A stretch of DNA of 64,000 bases. Origin: JAKIYB01 sp964590255. Lineage in GTDB: Bacteria > Armatimonadota > Hebobacteria > CAIYQO01. Below the pieces are notes generated by a model. The model did not search any database and was not told the origin of the DNA. It saw only the letters and a list, made by a program, of their open reading frames with translations. The stretch is taken from NCBI GenBank assembly GCA_964590255.1, contig CAZPYA010000009.1, positions 17,249-81,248 on the forward strand, given 5' to 3'. This document shows positions 40,547-50,600 of the stretch, one piece after another (the first letter of the stretch is position 1; each line of letters begins with the position of its first letter). Position numbers and translations under genes: made by a program.

Positions 40547-43243
40547 ATGTCCGGAACCCTGACACGCCAACTGGGGCTGTTTGCCCTCATCCTGCTCGCC
40601 ATGCTGGGGGCGCGGGCGCAACTCTCCCTCGCCGACGCGGTGGCCGCTGCCGGCGCGAAATACACCACCGTCACGGTGTCGACGCCGCAGGAGGTGGCCG
40701 CCGACCTGGTGGTGCCGGTCAACGTGACGCTGAGCATCACCGGCGAGGGCCGGCTGGCCGTCGCGACCGGCAAGACGCTCACCATCCGCGGGCCGCTGCT
40801 GGCGCCCGTGGCGCCTATTTTCGCCAACGCCTTGCCCGGCCAGGGCGCCGTCAGCTTCGAGGGCAACAGCGCGCTGCAGGCGGTGTATCCGGAATGGTGG
40901 GGCGCCTCGCCCGCGGCGCAACCCGCCGTCAACACCCCGGCGCTGCAGGCGGCTATCTACGGCGCCTACGGCACCAACCGGAAAAACGGCTCGGAGGGCA
41001 TGAAGTACAACCGCGTGCTGAAATTCTCCAGCATCTACGCCATTGACGATGAGCTGAAGTGCTACCACATGAACGGCTTTCGCTGGGAAGGCCAGAGCAA
41101 AATCACCGCCGGCCTCTACCAGACTCGCGAGAACCGGCGCATCATTGACGGGCAGTCGGTCTCCTTCGGCGTCTTTTCCAATCTCAACTTCGCCACCGGT
41201 GCCAAACAAGGCGACGGCATGGCGTTGCTGGACATCAACTACGACGGCAGCCAGGGCAACGACCTGCGCCCGCAGAACATCACCTTCCAGGACTGCATGT
41301 TCAACGGCAACAACCTGGGGCTCATTGGCGTATGGCTGTGCCGCGCCGGCGGCGGCGCGCAAGGCGACAACATCCGCTTCTACAACTGCTACGCCAGCGG
41401 CTTCACCTTCGCTGCCGCGGTGCTGGGCGGCAACAACACCCCGCCGCTGACGAAATCCGGCTACGCCTACAACGCCATCTACGTGCAGTGGATCGGCGGC
41501 GACATTCAGGCGTGCCCGAAGTACGGCCTCGCGTCCTACGCCGGCAGTTGGATCGTCAAGCACATCACCATGGAGAACCAGTGCGTGGACGGCGTCGGCA
41601 GTCCCACCCAGACGGGCGCCGACTTCTACTTCGAGGCGCCGCAAAACTGGTGCATATTGGAGGACATCCGCAGCGAGTCGCTGCGCTTCGTGCAGGGCAG
41701 CGCTATCATCCGCAACTGCACCACCATCAGTTGGGCGCAGCCGTGGTACACCGCCAACGGCGGCTACTTCTTGCCCGGCCGCGCGAGCTATAAAAATCAG
41801 CTCATCACCGGTACTAGCGTCGCCGGCGACGGGAAGACCTACCGCGTCACCGCCGCGCCGGCCGGGGCCGTCTTCGGCGGGCTGCCGCCGACGAAAGCGA
41901 CTGCCACCGCCGCCGGCCCGCCGGCGACAGTCACCGTGCAGGGGGCGACCTGGACGCCCAACGCCTTCGCCGGCTACCGGATGACCATCCTCTCCGCCGC
42001 GCACGGCCAGCGCCAATACGGCATCATCGCCGGTAATACCGCCGACACCATCACGCTGAAGGAGATGAGTGACGGCGCGTACTATACCTCCGACTTCGTG
42101 CCGCATCTGCTCTATCCCGACTTCAAAATCGTCAATCCTTCCGGCGACGTCGAGTTCGTCGTGGAGCCGAACTGGGGGGTGCAGACACAGAGCACAGTGA
42201 ACGGCCTCACCACCGAATGGCAGGAATTTCCGTATAACACGGTGGACGGCGCGCTGGGCGCGCGCTTCTCCGGCGTCATCGACGGCTTTTCCGCCCACGG
42301 GAAGGTACGCGCCGGCGCCAGCACCATCCGCGACCTGTGGGTGAGCCAGCAGGACTGGGCCAGCGAAGCGCATGGCGTTTCCTCCTCGCTGACCTCGGAG
42401 CGCTGGTCGGGCATCCACGTGCGCGGCGGCGGGGTGCCGTGGACCTTCCCGGCAAACCAGGGGCCGATTACCTTTCCCTCTACCAGCGTGGAACAGAAGG
42501 GCAGCGACTGGATCGTGTGGAACCGCGCCGGCTACGGCGGCGCGCCGCGCTATCCCACCCTGGGCATCGGGCCCGGCGACGACGCTTACGGCGGCCCCGC
42601 GGCCGACGCCAACTACCAGATCAATAAAGACATCCTCGCCTTCTGGGGCAAGCTGGGCCGGCAGACGCCCAACGGGCTGGATAAGCCCGGCGCGCCCATG
42701 CAACTGATTGGCGGTCTCTCCACCGGGTCAGGCAAGCCCGGCGCCATCGAGTTCTGGTTCGGCCGCACCGGTGGACCCGGCGCGCAGGTGAACGGCCCGG
42801 CGACGCGTCACGCGACGCTCGACGCCGGCGGCCTGACGCTGGGGCCGGGCGCCGGCTCCCCGGCCATCGGCGCCGCGCCGACCCACGGCCAGAGCCTGCA
42901 GTTCCTCGCCGGCGAGGAGGTGGTCACCCTCGCCACCGCGCCCAGCACGAAAACGGCCATGCACCTGCCGCCCCACGCCGTGGTCTACGCCGTCAGCGTG
43001 CGCCTCCTCGCCGACATCCCCGGCGCGACGGCGCTCACCGTCGCCTGCGGCGACCGCACCGTCAGCACCGCGCCCATCCCCGCCAAAGCCGGCAGCACCG
43101 ACCCCGGCACCGCCAACGCCCCCTTCACCCTGAGTGCCACGCCTACGCCCATCACCCTCACCCCCGACCGCCCCCCCACCGCCCCAACCGCCCGCGCGCG
43201 GGTGACGGTGCACTACTACCTGGTGACGCCGGCGGCGGAGTGA
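40547..43243 (+). CDS. Secreted tailspike-like beta-helix protein
   Basis: An 898-residue exported protein with a signal peptide (LGLFALILLAMLGARAQ) and CGGAGG upstream of the ATG. The segment VYPEWWGASPA near residue 107 is the head motif found in phage tailspikes and bacterial beta-helix proteins, normally YPEWFGA. It is preceded by the usual LTIRGPLLAPVAPIF strand pair. Residues about 150-420 form a parallel beta-helix (FRWEGQSKITAGLY; NITFQDCMFNGNNLGLIGVW; IRFYNCYASGFTF). The C-terminal 300 residues carry trimer-tip-like repeats and a beta-sandwich (VVYAVSVRLLADIPGATALT). It may be a capsule or polysaccharide depolymerase or an adhesin. The last gene of the cluster. Confidence 0.72.
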   Translation: MSGTLTRQLGLFALILLAMLGARAQLSLADAVAAAGAKYTTVTVSTPQEVAADLVVPVNVTLSITGEGRLAVATGKTLTIRGPLLAPVAPIFANALPGQGAVSFEGNSALQAVYPEWWGASPAAQPAVNTPALQAAIYGAYGTNRKNGSEGMKYNRVLKFSSIYAIDDELKCYHMNGFRWEGQSKITAGLYQTRENRRIIDGQSVSFGVFSNLNFATGAKQGDGMALLDINYDGSQGNDLRPQNITFQDCMFNGNNLGLIGVWLCRAGGGAQGDNIRFYNCYASGFTFAAAVLGGNNTPPLTKSGYAYNAIYVQWIGGDIQACPKYGLASYAGSWIVKHITMENQCVDGVGSPTQTGADFYFEAPQNWCILEDIRSESLRFVQGSAIIRNCTTISWAQPWYTANGGYFLPGRASYKNQLITGTSVAGDGKTYRVTAAPAGAVFGGLPPTKATATAAGPPATVTVQGATWTPNAFAGYRMTILSAAHGQRQYGIIAGNTADTITLKEMSDGAYYTSDFVPHLLYPDFKIVNPSGDVEFVVEPNWGVQTQSTVNGLTTEWQEFPYNTVDGALGARFSGVIDGFSAHGKVRAGASTIRDLWVSQQDWASEAHGVSSSLTSERWSGIHVRGGGVPWTFPANQGPITFPSTSVEQKGSDWIVWNRAGYGGAPRYPTLGIGPGDDAYGGPAADANYQINKDILAFWGKLGRQTPNGLDKPGAPMQLIGGLSTGSGKPGAIEFWFGRTGGPGAQVNGPATRHATLDAGGLTLGPGAGSPAIGAAPTHGQSLQFLAGEEVVTLATAPSTKTAMHLPPHAVVYAVSVRLLADIPGATALTVACGDRTVSTAPIPAKAGSTDPGTANAPFTLSATPTPITLTPDRPPTAPTARARVTVHYYLVTPAAE

Positions 43244-43278
43244 GGCTGGGTAACACCGGCGGCTGCTGGAACTGCTCG

Positions 43279-44310
43279 TTACATGACGTGCAGCCCCAGC
43301 AGCGCAGTCTCATAACAGTCGCCGGGTGACTCAACCACGCGAAGCTGCATCGATAGGTTTGATGGCCCTTCCTCGATACTCCACAGGGTGATGTCGACCT
43401 CCCACTGTGTAGGGCCCGGGATGTCCAGCGGCTCCGCCAGGTCGATGAGTTCGCGCCAGCGGCTGCGCGGCGGCAGAGTGAAGGTGGCTGGATAATCGAG
43501 GTATTCCTCGATCACCAGCGCCCACTCCTCGTCCGTGCCGGGGAAATAGGGGCGCAAGCCGTCAGCATCCCGCGCCGCCACCAGCTCGAATAGCGGCATC
43601 ACCGAGCGAATGAGCTTCTGCTGGTTGATCTGGCGCACCCGTGGCTGTCGGATGGCAAGGGCGGCAGCTTTCGTATAGACAGGGATCGGCTCAACCGTTC
43701 CACCGACGGGTAGCGCCGAAACGGGAGACCGACGCACGGAATACACCGCATCCCCCAGGTGATCCAAAAAGCATTCGGCGCCTGCCTGCTGAATCACCGA
43801 AATTTCCTCGGGGTAAATGGGATACGTTTGCCAGAGCTGTAGCTCGCGATCCGGCAGCTCGAAGCGCAGCTCCGGAGAGAACAGCCGCGGGGACGCCACC
43901 AGAAAAGCCGTCATGGCACTCGCTTCCTGCACCAAATCCGGATGATTATAGTCGAAGCCCGTCAGGCGCCCCAGCGATGTCTCGAAATCAACAATCGACG
44001 GCAGCGGCGGCGTCGGTTGCTGCCCCCGTAGTACCCACGCCGCATCCGCCAGCATCACCGTCCAGTCGCGATCTGTCGAGTCTAAGCAAAGCACCAATTC
44101 CGGTCGCGCCTCCGCCCACTCCTTCCGTTTGGCAGAAGAGAGGCCATATGTAAAGACGGTCTCGAAATCTCGCGTTGGATAATACGTCGTCATAACCCGA
44201 ATGATCGGACGATGGTATTCGGCAGTACCATAATATACCAGACTATTCGACTGAAGCAGGTATTCAACCTGATTGTAAAACACCGTGAAGCTTGATATAT
44301 GTAAATTCAT
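43279..44310 (-). CDS. SUFU-family protein, probable immunity protein of the RHS toxin
   Basis: A 343-residue protein with AAAGG before the ATG, 17 bp downstream of the toxin-tail frame. The N-terminal 200 residues match the suppressor-of-fused-like (SUFU) domain pattern: YYPTRDFETVFTYGLSS, then RPELVLCLDSTDRDW, FLVASPRLFS, ELQLWQTYPIYPEEISVIQQ and DHLGDAVYSVRRSPVS. SUFU domains are known as immunity modules in bacterial polymorphic-toxin loci. The C-terminal part (about 205-340) is less conserved. Position after an RHS gene on the same strand strongly supports an immunity role: binding and neutralising the toxin in the producer's cytoplasm. Confidence 0.82.
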   Translation of the reverse strand: MNLHISSFTVFYNQVEYLLQSNSLVYYGTAEYHRPIIRVMTTYYPTRDFETVFTYGLSSAKRKEWAEARPELVLCLDSTDRDWTVMLADAAWVLRGQQPTPPLPSIVDFETSLGRLTGFDYNHPDLVQEASAMTAFLVASPRLFSPELRFELPDRELQLWQTYPIYPEEISVIQQAGAECFLDHLGDAVYSVRRSPVSALPVGGTVEPIPVYTKAAALAIRQPRVRQINQQKLIRSVMPLFELVAARDADGLRPYFPGTDEEWALVIEEYLDYPATFTLPPRSRWRELIDLAEPLDIPGPTQWEVDITLWSIEEGPSNLSMQLRVVESPGDCYETALLGLHVM

Positions 44311-44327
44311 GCGTGCGCCTTTCGAGA

Positions 44328-44639
44328 TTACCTACGACGGTTTCTAGGAATGGGAAGAGGTGTATTATTACCTACACCAAGTCCATGAAAATATTTATCT
44401 GCTTCTTCGATAATTTTTCGTGCATCTTCTTTTGATATTCCGGCATCACGTAATGCTCGATAACCAATGACACGTTCAGCACCATATGTTCCTCCTCCTT
44501 TTCTCCGCTGCGCCGCAAAAGTTTTTATATGGTCGATGATCGTCAACTTAATTGTTGGAGACCCACCCCAGCGACTATAACCTTTCAATCCTTTCACTGC
44601 CGCATGTTGAATAACATGGTGGCGAACAATTTTTAAGTT
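44328..44639 (-). pseudogene. RHS C-terminal toxin tail, separated from the RHS frame by one in-frame TAA
   Basis: Directly after the TAA that ends the RHS gene (44640-44642), the same reading frame stays open for 103 codons to 44328. A separate GTG start at 44597 would give 89 residues. The tail contains RHHVIQHAAVKGLKGYSRWG, TIKLTIIDHIKTFAAQRR, GGGTYGAERVIGYRALRDAG and a C-terminal helix before a Pro/Arg-rich end. The HHxxQ and later His residues recall HNH-type nuclease toxin domains, but this is a guess. It is visibly AT-richer than the RHS core. Either the full toxin is disabled by a nonsense mutation, or the stop is suppressed, or the tail is translated separately. Confidence 0.62.
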
Positions 44640-47600
44640 TTAAATTCCGGCAAGAAAACCACCAGCAACAGGAATTGCATAGCTGGTTCGCTTTAATGCA
44701 TCCTTCTTATTCCCCCGTGCTAATGATATCCCTGCATTGAGAAGGTCGGCTGCATCACCAACACCCGGAATCAAGCCTGTGTTGTCTAAATTATCCTGCA
44801 TCTCATCAAGCTTATCATCGGTAAACGGCGTCGTCGCCCCCATGCTCCCATAGGCACTGCCCAGGCTGCCGTTGCCGTTGAAGAAGCGATCCAGGTCGGG
44901 ATCATCGCCGCCGTTGGAGCACCACCCCATCGGATCCGCCGCGTCCACAGGGTTGTTGTCGCAGTAGCGGTAGAGGTTCAGGCCGCCGGCGTAGCCGATG
45001 GGGTCTTCGGTGAGGAAGCGGCCGGCGAATGGGTCATAGTAGCGGGTGGTGCAGAGGAGGAGGTCGGTTTCGCGGTCGGTGTAGTAGCCGAACTGCGCCT
45101 TGTAGCCCCACGGGTCGTCGAGGAGGTCGACCGGGTCGTCATCGGCGTCGCGGCAGGCGAGGAGGGCGCCCCACACGTCGTAGAGGTCGTTGGCGAGCAC
45201 CGCGCCCGTCTCATCGAGCCGCTGGGCGACGCTGCCCTGCGGGTCGAAGGTGTAGAAGCGGGTGGTCCAACCCTCCGCGGGGGCCGGCACCGATCGGGCA
45301 TACAGCCCGCCGGCGCCGAAGGCGTTATAGGCCGTCACCTGCAGACCGGCCTGCGGGTCGAGCTGCAACTCGCACACCGGCTCGATGCCGTCATAGAGGA
45401 AGTAGGTGCGCTCGGCCGGCGCGGCGGTGGCCGGCCCCTTCCAGGCGCGCAGGTCATCGCCAGTGTAGCCGGCGCTCAGCGCGGTGCCGTATTGTCGCAG
45501 GTGGTTCGCCGCGTCGAAGACGCCGTCGACGCCGCGGTAGCGTGTCGGATTGCCCAGCGCATCATACGCAAAGCCGCTATAGTCCGGCACATGGTCGACG
45601 AGCTCGCCGATCCAGTGGTTGGCGGGGTCATACAGGCGCGGGTTGGCGCCGGTGCGGTGCTGCAGGATATTGCCAGCGAGATCGTAGCGGAAGTCGTGCG
45701 CATACCCCGTGCCGCCGCCGCGCGTGCTCACCTCCTGGAAGAGCTTATCGTCCGAATAGTACGTGTAGCCGGTGCCGCCGCTGAACCGCGCCGGCTGGTT
45801 CGGCACGGCGGCAGCCAATCCGGTGCGGTTGCCCGCGCCGTCATAGCCGATGCCGGTATACTCGGTGCGCGTCACCGGTCCCGGCGCGGCGTTATGCAGG
45901 CTGGTCAGCCGCCCGGCGGCGTCGTGGCCATAGGTGGTGGTGACCAGCGGCGTTTGCCCGTTCAACAGCGTCTGCGTCTGCAGCCAGCCGTTCGGCTGAT
46001 ACGCCCACTCGGCCGCATGGTTCAGCGGATCGAGCTGCCGCGTGGGTCGCCCGGCCTCGTCGTAGTAGTAGCTGACCAGGCCGGCGTTGGGGGTATTCGT
46101 CGCCGGTGTCTGCATCGCCGCTCGCAGACCATTCCGGTAATAGGCAAATCCGAGAGTGAGCGGCGCCAACCCGTCATGCGCCGTGGTGGCAAAGAGCACG
46201 TTGCCCAGCATGTCGTAGCTGTAACTCTTCGTACCCACGCCGTCCGTGGCCATGCTCGCCAGCGTGCCATCCGCATTGTAGCTGTAGGTGACAGACGGTG
46301 CCGTCATGCCACCCTGCACGGTGACGCCGGCAAGCTGGCCGGTGGCGGGGATATACGACAACTCCGTCACGATATCCGCGTCGTCGTTTTCCACCTCCTG
46401 CCGCGTCAGCCGCCCGGCGGCGTCATACGCGGTATAGCGCACCGACCGATTATCCGGGTACTGTGTGGCCGCCATCCGGCCGAGCCCATCGTAGAAATAC
46501 ACCGTCGACGGCGCGTTCCAGTCGCCGTGCTGGATGGCGGTGACCCGCCCGAGAAAGTCGTACGTCGTTGCCGCAAATTCCACGTTGCCGCTGCGGGTAA
46601 TCAGCCGGCCTTCAGCATCGTACTGGTACGAGACCGCGCGTACCGCGCCCGGCACCATGGCCTCGTTGTAGAGCGTGGTGCTGGTAACCGGCCCGCCGAG
46701 GTAGCGGTATTCGGTATCGACCCGGCTGCGCCCCGGTCCGGTCTGCCCGGTGGCGGGCAGCATCACGCTGGTCGTTTGCCCGGCGATGTTATACTCGTAG
46801 TCGGTCTGATGCCCCTCCTCGTCATACACCCGTCGCAGGAACGGCGTGAGTTGCCCCTGGGCATTCGTGTAGCGCAGGTGCGTCGAGCGCTCCACGCCCC
46901 CGATGATCTGCGACACCTTCAACGGCTGCCCCGCTCGCGGCGCCTGCGGCCCCACCGGGTCCGCGGCAAAGGTGTCCTGCGTATAGTTGTAATTAACAGT
47001 GACGGTGGCATTCAGGTTGTTCGAGTCGTTGCCCGGCCCGGTCACCGACAGCAAGTTGCCGAAGACATCGTAGGTGAACGTCGTGGTCACGGTATCATAC
47101 GGCGGGGTGGTTGTGCCCGGCGCCGGCCCGGTGATCGTCTGCAACAAACCATTCAGATAATATTCAAAGGTCACCGGCGGCTTCCCGGATTCCTGCACGC
47201 TGGTGCGCCGGCCAAACGGCGCATCTGCCGTCGGCGCGCTGTAGGAGGACGTGGTGGTGCCAAATGGGGTGGTGGTGGTCGCCACGTTCCCCAGCGCATC
47301 ATACGTCACCGTGATGGTCTTCCCGTCCTTCCCCGACCAACTGTGCGCCTTGTTAGGGAAAGTCGTATCGTACGCGATCGACGTCGACACTCCTGCGGCA
47401 TCAGTCGTGCCGGTCTCCCGCCCCTGCTCGTCGAAGCGCGTCGTCCACCGCGTCAGCAGGTTGCCGGCGGAGTCGGCCACGCGCACCTGCGTCGCGCCGT
47501 CCTGATACACGTATGATCGGGTGGTGCCCGTCAGATTCCGCTGCGAGCTCACTTTCCAGTCGAGCAGGCTGCCGGCCGCGGCGCCCTCGTTGTACCGCAG

Positions 47601-50600
47601 TGTTGTGACCAGGTGCAAGTTTCCGGTGATGGGACTCGGCTCCTCCACCGTCGTCAGCAGTGGGATGACACTATTCGGATGGTAGTCGTACCGGATCGCC
47701 GGGTTTGCACTATTGAGATGCGACACGGTGCGCAGGCGCGGCTCGTCATCGCTCCCTAAATCGTATGTATAAGTAATAGTCCGTTGCTGGCGCGCGTCGA
47801 CTACCGACGTGAGGACACCGCCGGCGAAATTCAGCGTCAGCAGCGGCGCACTCGCCGCATCGGCAATCTGCGTCAGCCCGACTATGCCATCAGTAACAAC
47901 CGCCCAATCGAGCTTGAGCGATTCGCCCAACGGACTGATGATGGTAGTGAGCCGGCAATACTCGTCCTCCGTCAACACCCAGCGCGTGCCATCGGCCCAC
48001 GTCAGCGTAATCGACTCCCAGCCGGCCGTCCCGACCGGCACGCCTTGCGCGATGAACGAGGCGCCAACCGCCTCCGACGTCAATCCCCCGGTGGGTACGC
48101 CGTCCTGCCCCATGGCGGGGATCAAGCGCTCAACCCCGCCATTCGGGAAGCGGATTTCCACCGGCGCGCTGCCCCCCTCGGAGGCGAACTTCACGTCATA
48201 GTTATGCGTCCACCCGGGCGTGAGCCCGCCGGAGCAGGACTGGGCTTTGGCGAACCGTAGTTCATCACCGATACTGATGAACGTCCCCGCGCGCCAACCG
48301 CGCTCGGAAATCGTATGCGCCACTGGCGGATATTGTGGCTGGTCACTGGTCGGCGGGTGAAGCCGAACGCCAATCAGCATCAGATAGTCTTCGGCCTCAT
48401 CTTTGACACGAAGGTCCGGCGGGCGCGTTAGTTTCGCTTTGGCGGAGGAATAGGTACGCTGGAACGCCACATGCATGCCGGATGGGTTATACACTGTCAC
48501 ATCCACCGGCGCATCGTGCTCCTCTTCACCGCGCAGCAGGTTCACCGGGTCGCCATCCGTTGGTTCACTGCGGCGTGTCGGAGGCGGAATCTCGCCAACA
48601 GAAAAGGTGATTGTTGCTGACACCGTCCTGGCCCCGTCATCATCGGTTGCTTCCGCCACCAGGGAATAGATGCCGTCAGGGATACTGGGAATCACCGCGG
48701 TATACGGCATCTCCGTGTCATCATCCGAGGTGAAAATCACCGGAGCATCGCTTGCCGTCCCTTTCCGTAACACAAAGCGCACGGATGGCTGGTTCTTCCC
48801 ATTGGCGTCGTTGGCAATAGCCACGGCGGTGAGCGTATGCGGCGCGGCGGGAAAATGCGTATTTTTCGCGGGTGATGCGATGTAGACCGTCGGCAGGGGA
48901 TTCGCGACGGTGAACGTGCGGGTCGCCGTCGCCGTGCCGCCCTCGTTATCCGTCACCGTTGCCGTCATCGTATAGGTGCCCGGCGTTAGTGCTTTCACCA
49001 ACAGGCTGTCACCGGGACTGAATGAGCGCGTCGCCAGAAACGTTTGATGGCGTCCGGTGATCCGTGTGCCAGTCCATTTACGCACGCAAACTTCCTGCCC
49101 GCCGGCATTCGTGATGCTCAGTTTCGCTTCCGTCAGGAAGCCGTTGTATTCGAACGCCGTCATCGCCAGCTTCACCACCGCGGGCGTGGCGAGAGTCGCA
49201 TCGACACTTGGCGAAATAATCTCGACAATTGGGTTCAAATTCCGCACAATAAAGGGGACAGCTTGCGCACTCCACGCGCCCTGGTCATTCGTCGCCTTGA
49301 TGTTCAGGGTATACTCGCCCAGCGGCAGATACGCTGGCGGCGCTGGCGTCCAGGAGGCATCCGGGAACGCCACGGTCTTTACGTTGATCCCGGCGCCGCA
49401 CGGCACCGTCTTCGTCCAGACGCCGCTGTTTGGCCCATTCACCGTGAAGGTCATGCTGGTCAAGTTGTGCGTCAGATCCAACGCACGACCGGTGCAGACA
49501 ATCTGGTTCGGATTGATCAGCGATGCTTTATTCGGACAGTCGTCCGATGGACCGGTCGGCGAGATAATTTGCATGATCGGTCCGGCCGGCGGCGTAGCCG
49601 GCGCCGGCGGCGTGGCGCCATTTTGAATCTCAAGGCGTATACTGGGGGCGCCAATATCGCCATGTGGGTCTTCACAATACAACTCCAGGGTATATACTCC
49701 TGGCGTCGTGATCGTCATCGTCCCGTCCCAGCCATAAGGCGTGCCGTCTGTGGCGAGAGGTTGTTGTTGCAGCGGCTCACCGCCTATTAGATCTTCAGGC
49801 CAGAGGCGTGCGGTGACCCCGGTGATCGCGTTATTGACATCGTAGAAATAGCTTTTGAGCGCAATCGCACCCGGCGGGTATGCCCCGGTGCCGACCGGCT
49901 GCGTCATGATGCCCACCGGCGGTGGATTCGAGAGCATTACCGAGAAATCAAATCCTAATGTGGCGCCGTCTGAACCGGTACCCCGGATGGAAATCGGATA
50001 CGGCACTCCGCGCTGATCGCCGCTCCAGGCCAGTTGATACAACCCTGACATGGCGCCTTGTGACACACCATTCACAAGCAGGGATAGCTGGTTCACCGGC
50101 CCGACGGGATCAAAGGCATTTGCGGTGATGGTATACGAGGTATGCATCTCGAGGAAGTTGTATGGGGTCTGGGGCGCGGGGAACCCATAGCAGGTGTTGC
50201 CGGTGCCGTGCGCCAGCGGTTCGATACCGGTAATGTAGATACCTGGCGCGGCGTTGATGCTCAGGGTGACGGGAATAGACACCGTTCGACTTCGTTCGTC
50301 ATCCTGGGCGATTGCGCGAATCCGATAATCCCCGAATTCACCCGCCACGAGTTCGCCACATTCCCAAACCGCTGACCAGTAGTGCGAATTCTCTGTGTGA
50401 TGACCGGGGAGCGTCTTTACGCATTCGCCGGTCGCGACCTTTTCGACCGTAAACTTGACTGCTGTAATCGTGCCATTTTCATCACGCGCGCAGGCCTGCA
50501 ATGGAACCGCGGTGGGCCGGTTTATCGTCGCGTGGTAAGTGCCGTCGGCTTGCCGCGTTCCCGGCGAGACAATCCGCACTTCCGGGGCGGGATTATAGAC

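Noticed and set aside
45492..47516. 674-codon open frame on the plus strand opposite the RHS gene
   Set aside because: It lies antisense to the YD-repeat region, has Arg/His-rich shadow composition, and has no ribosome site or recognisable domain.
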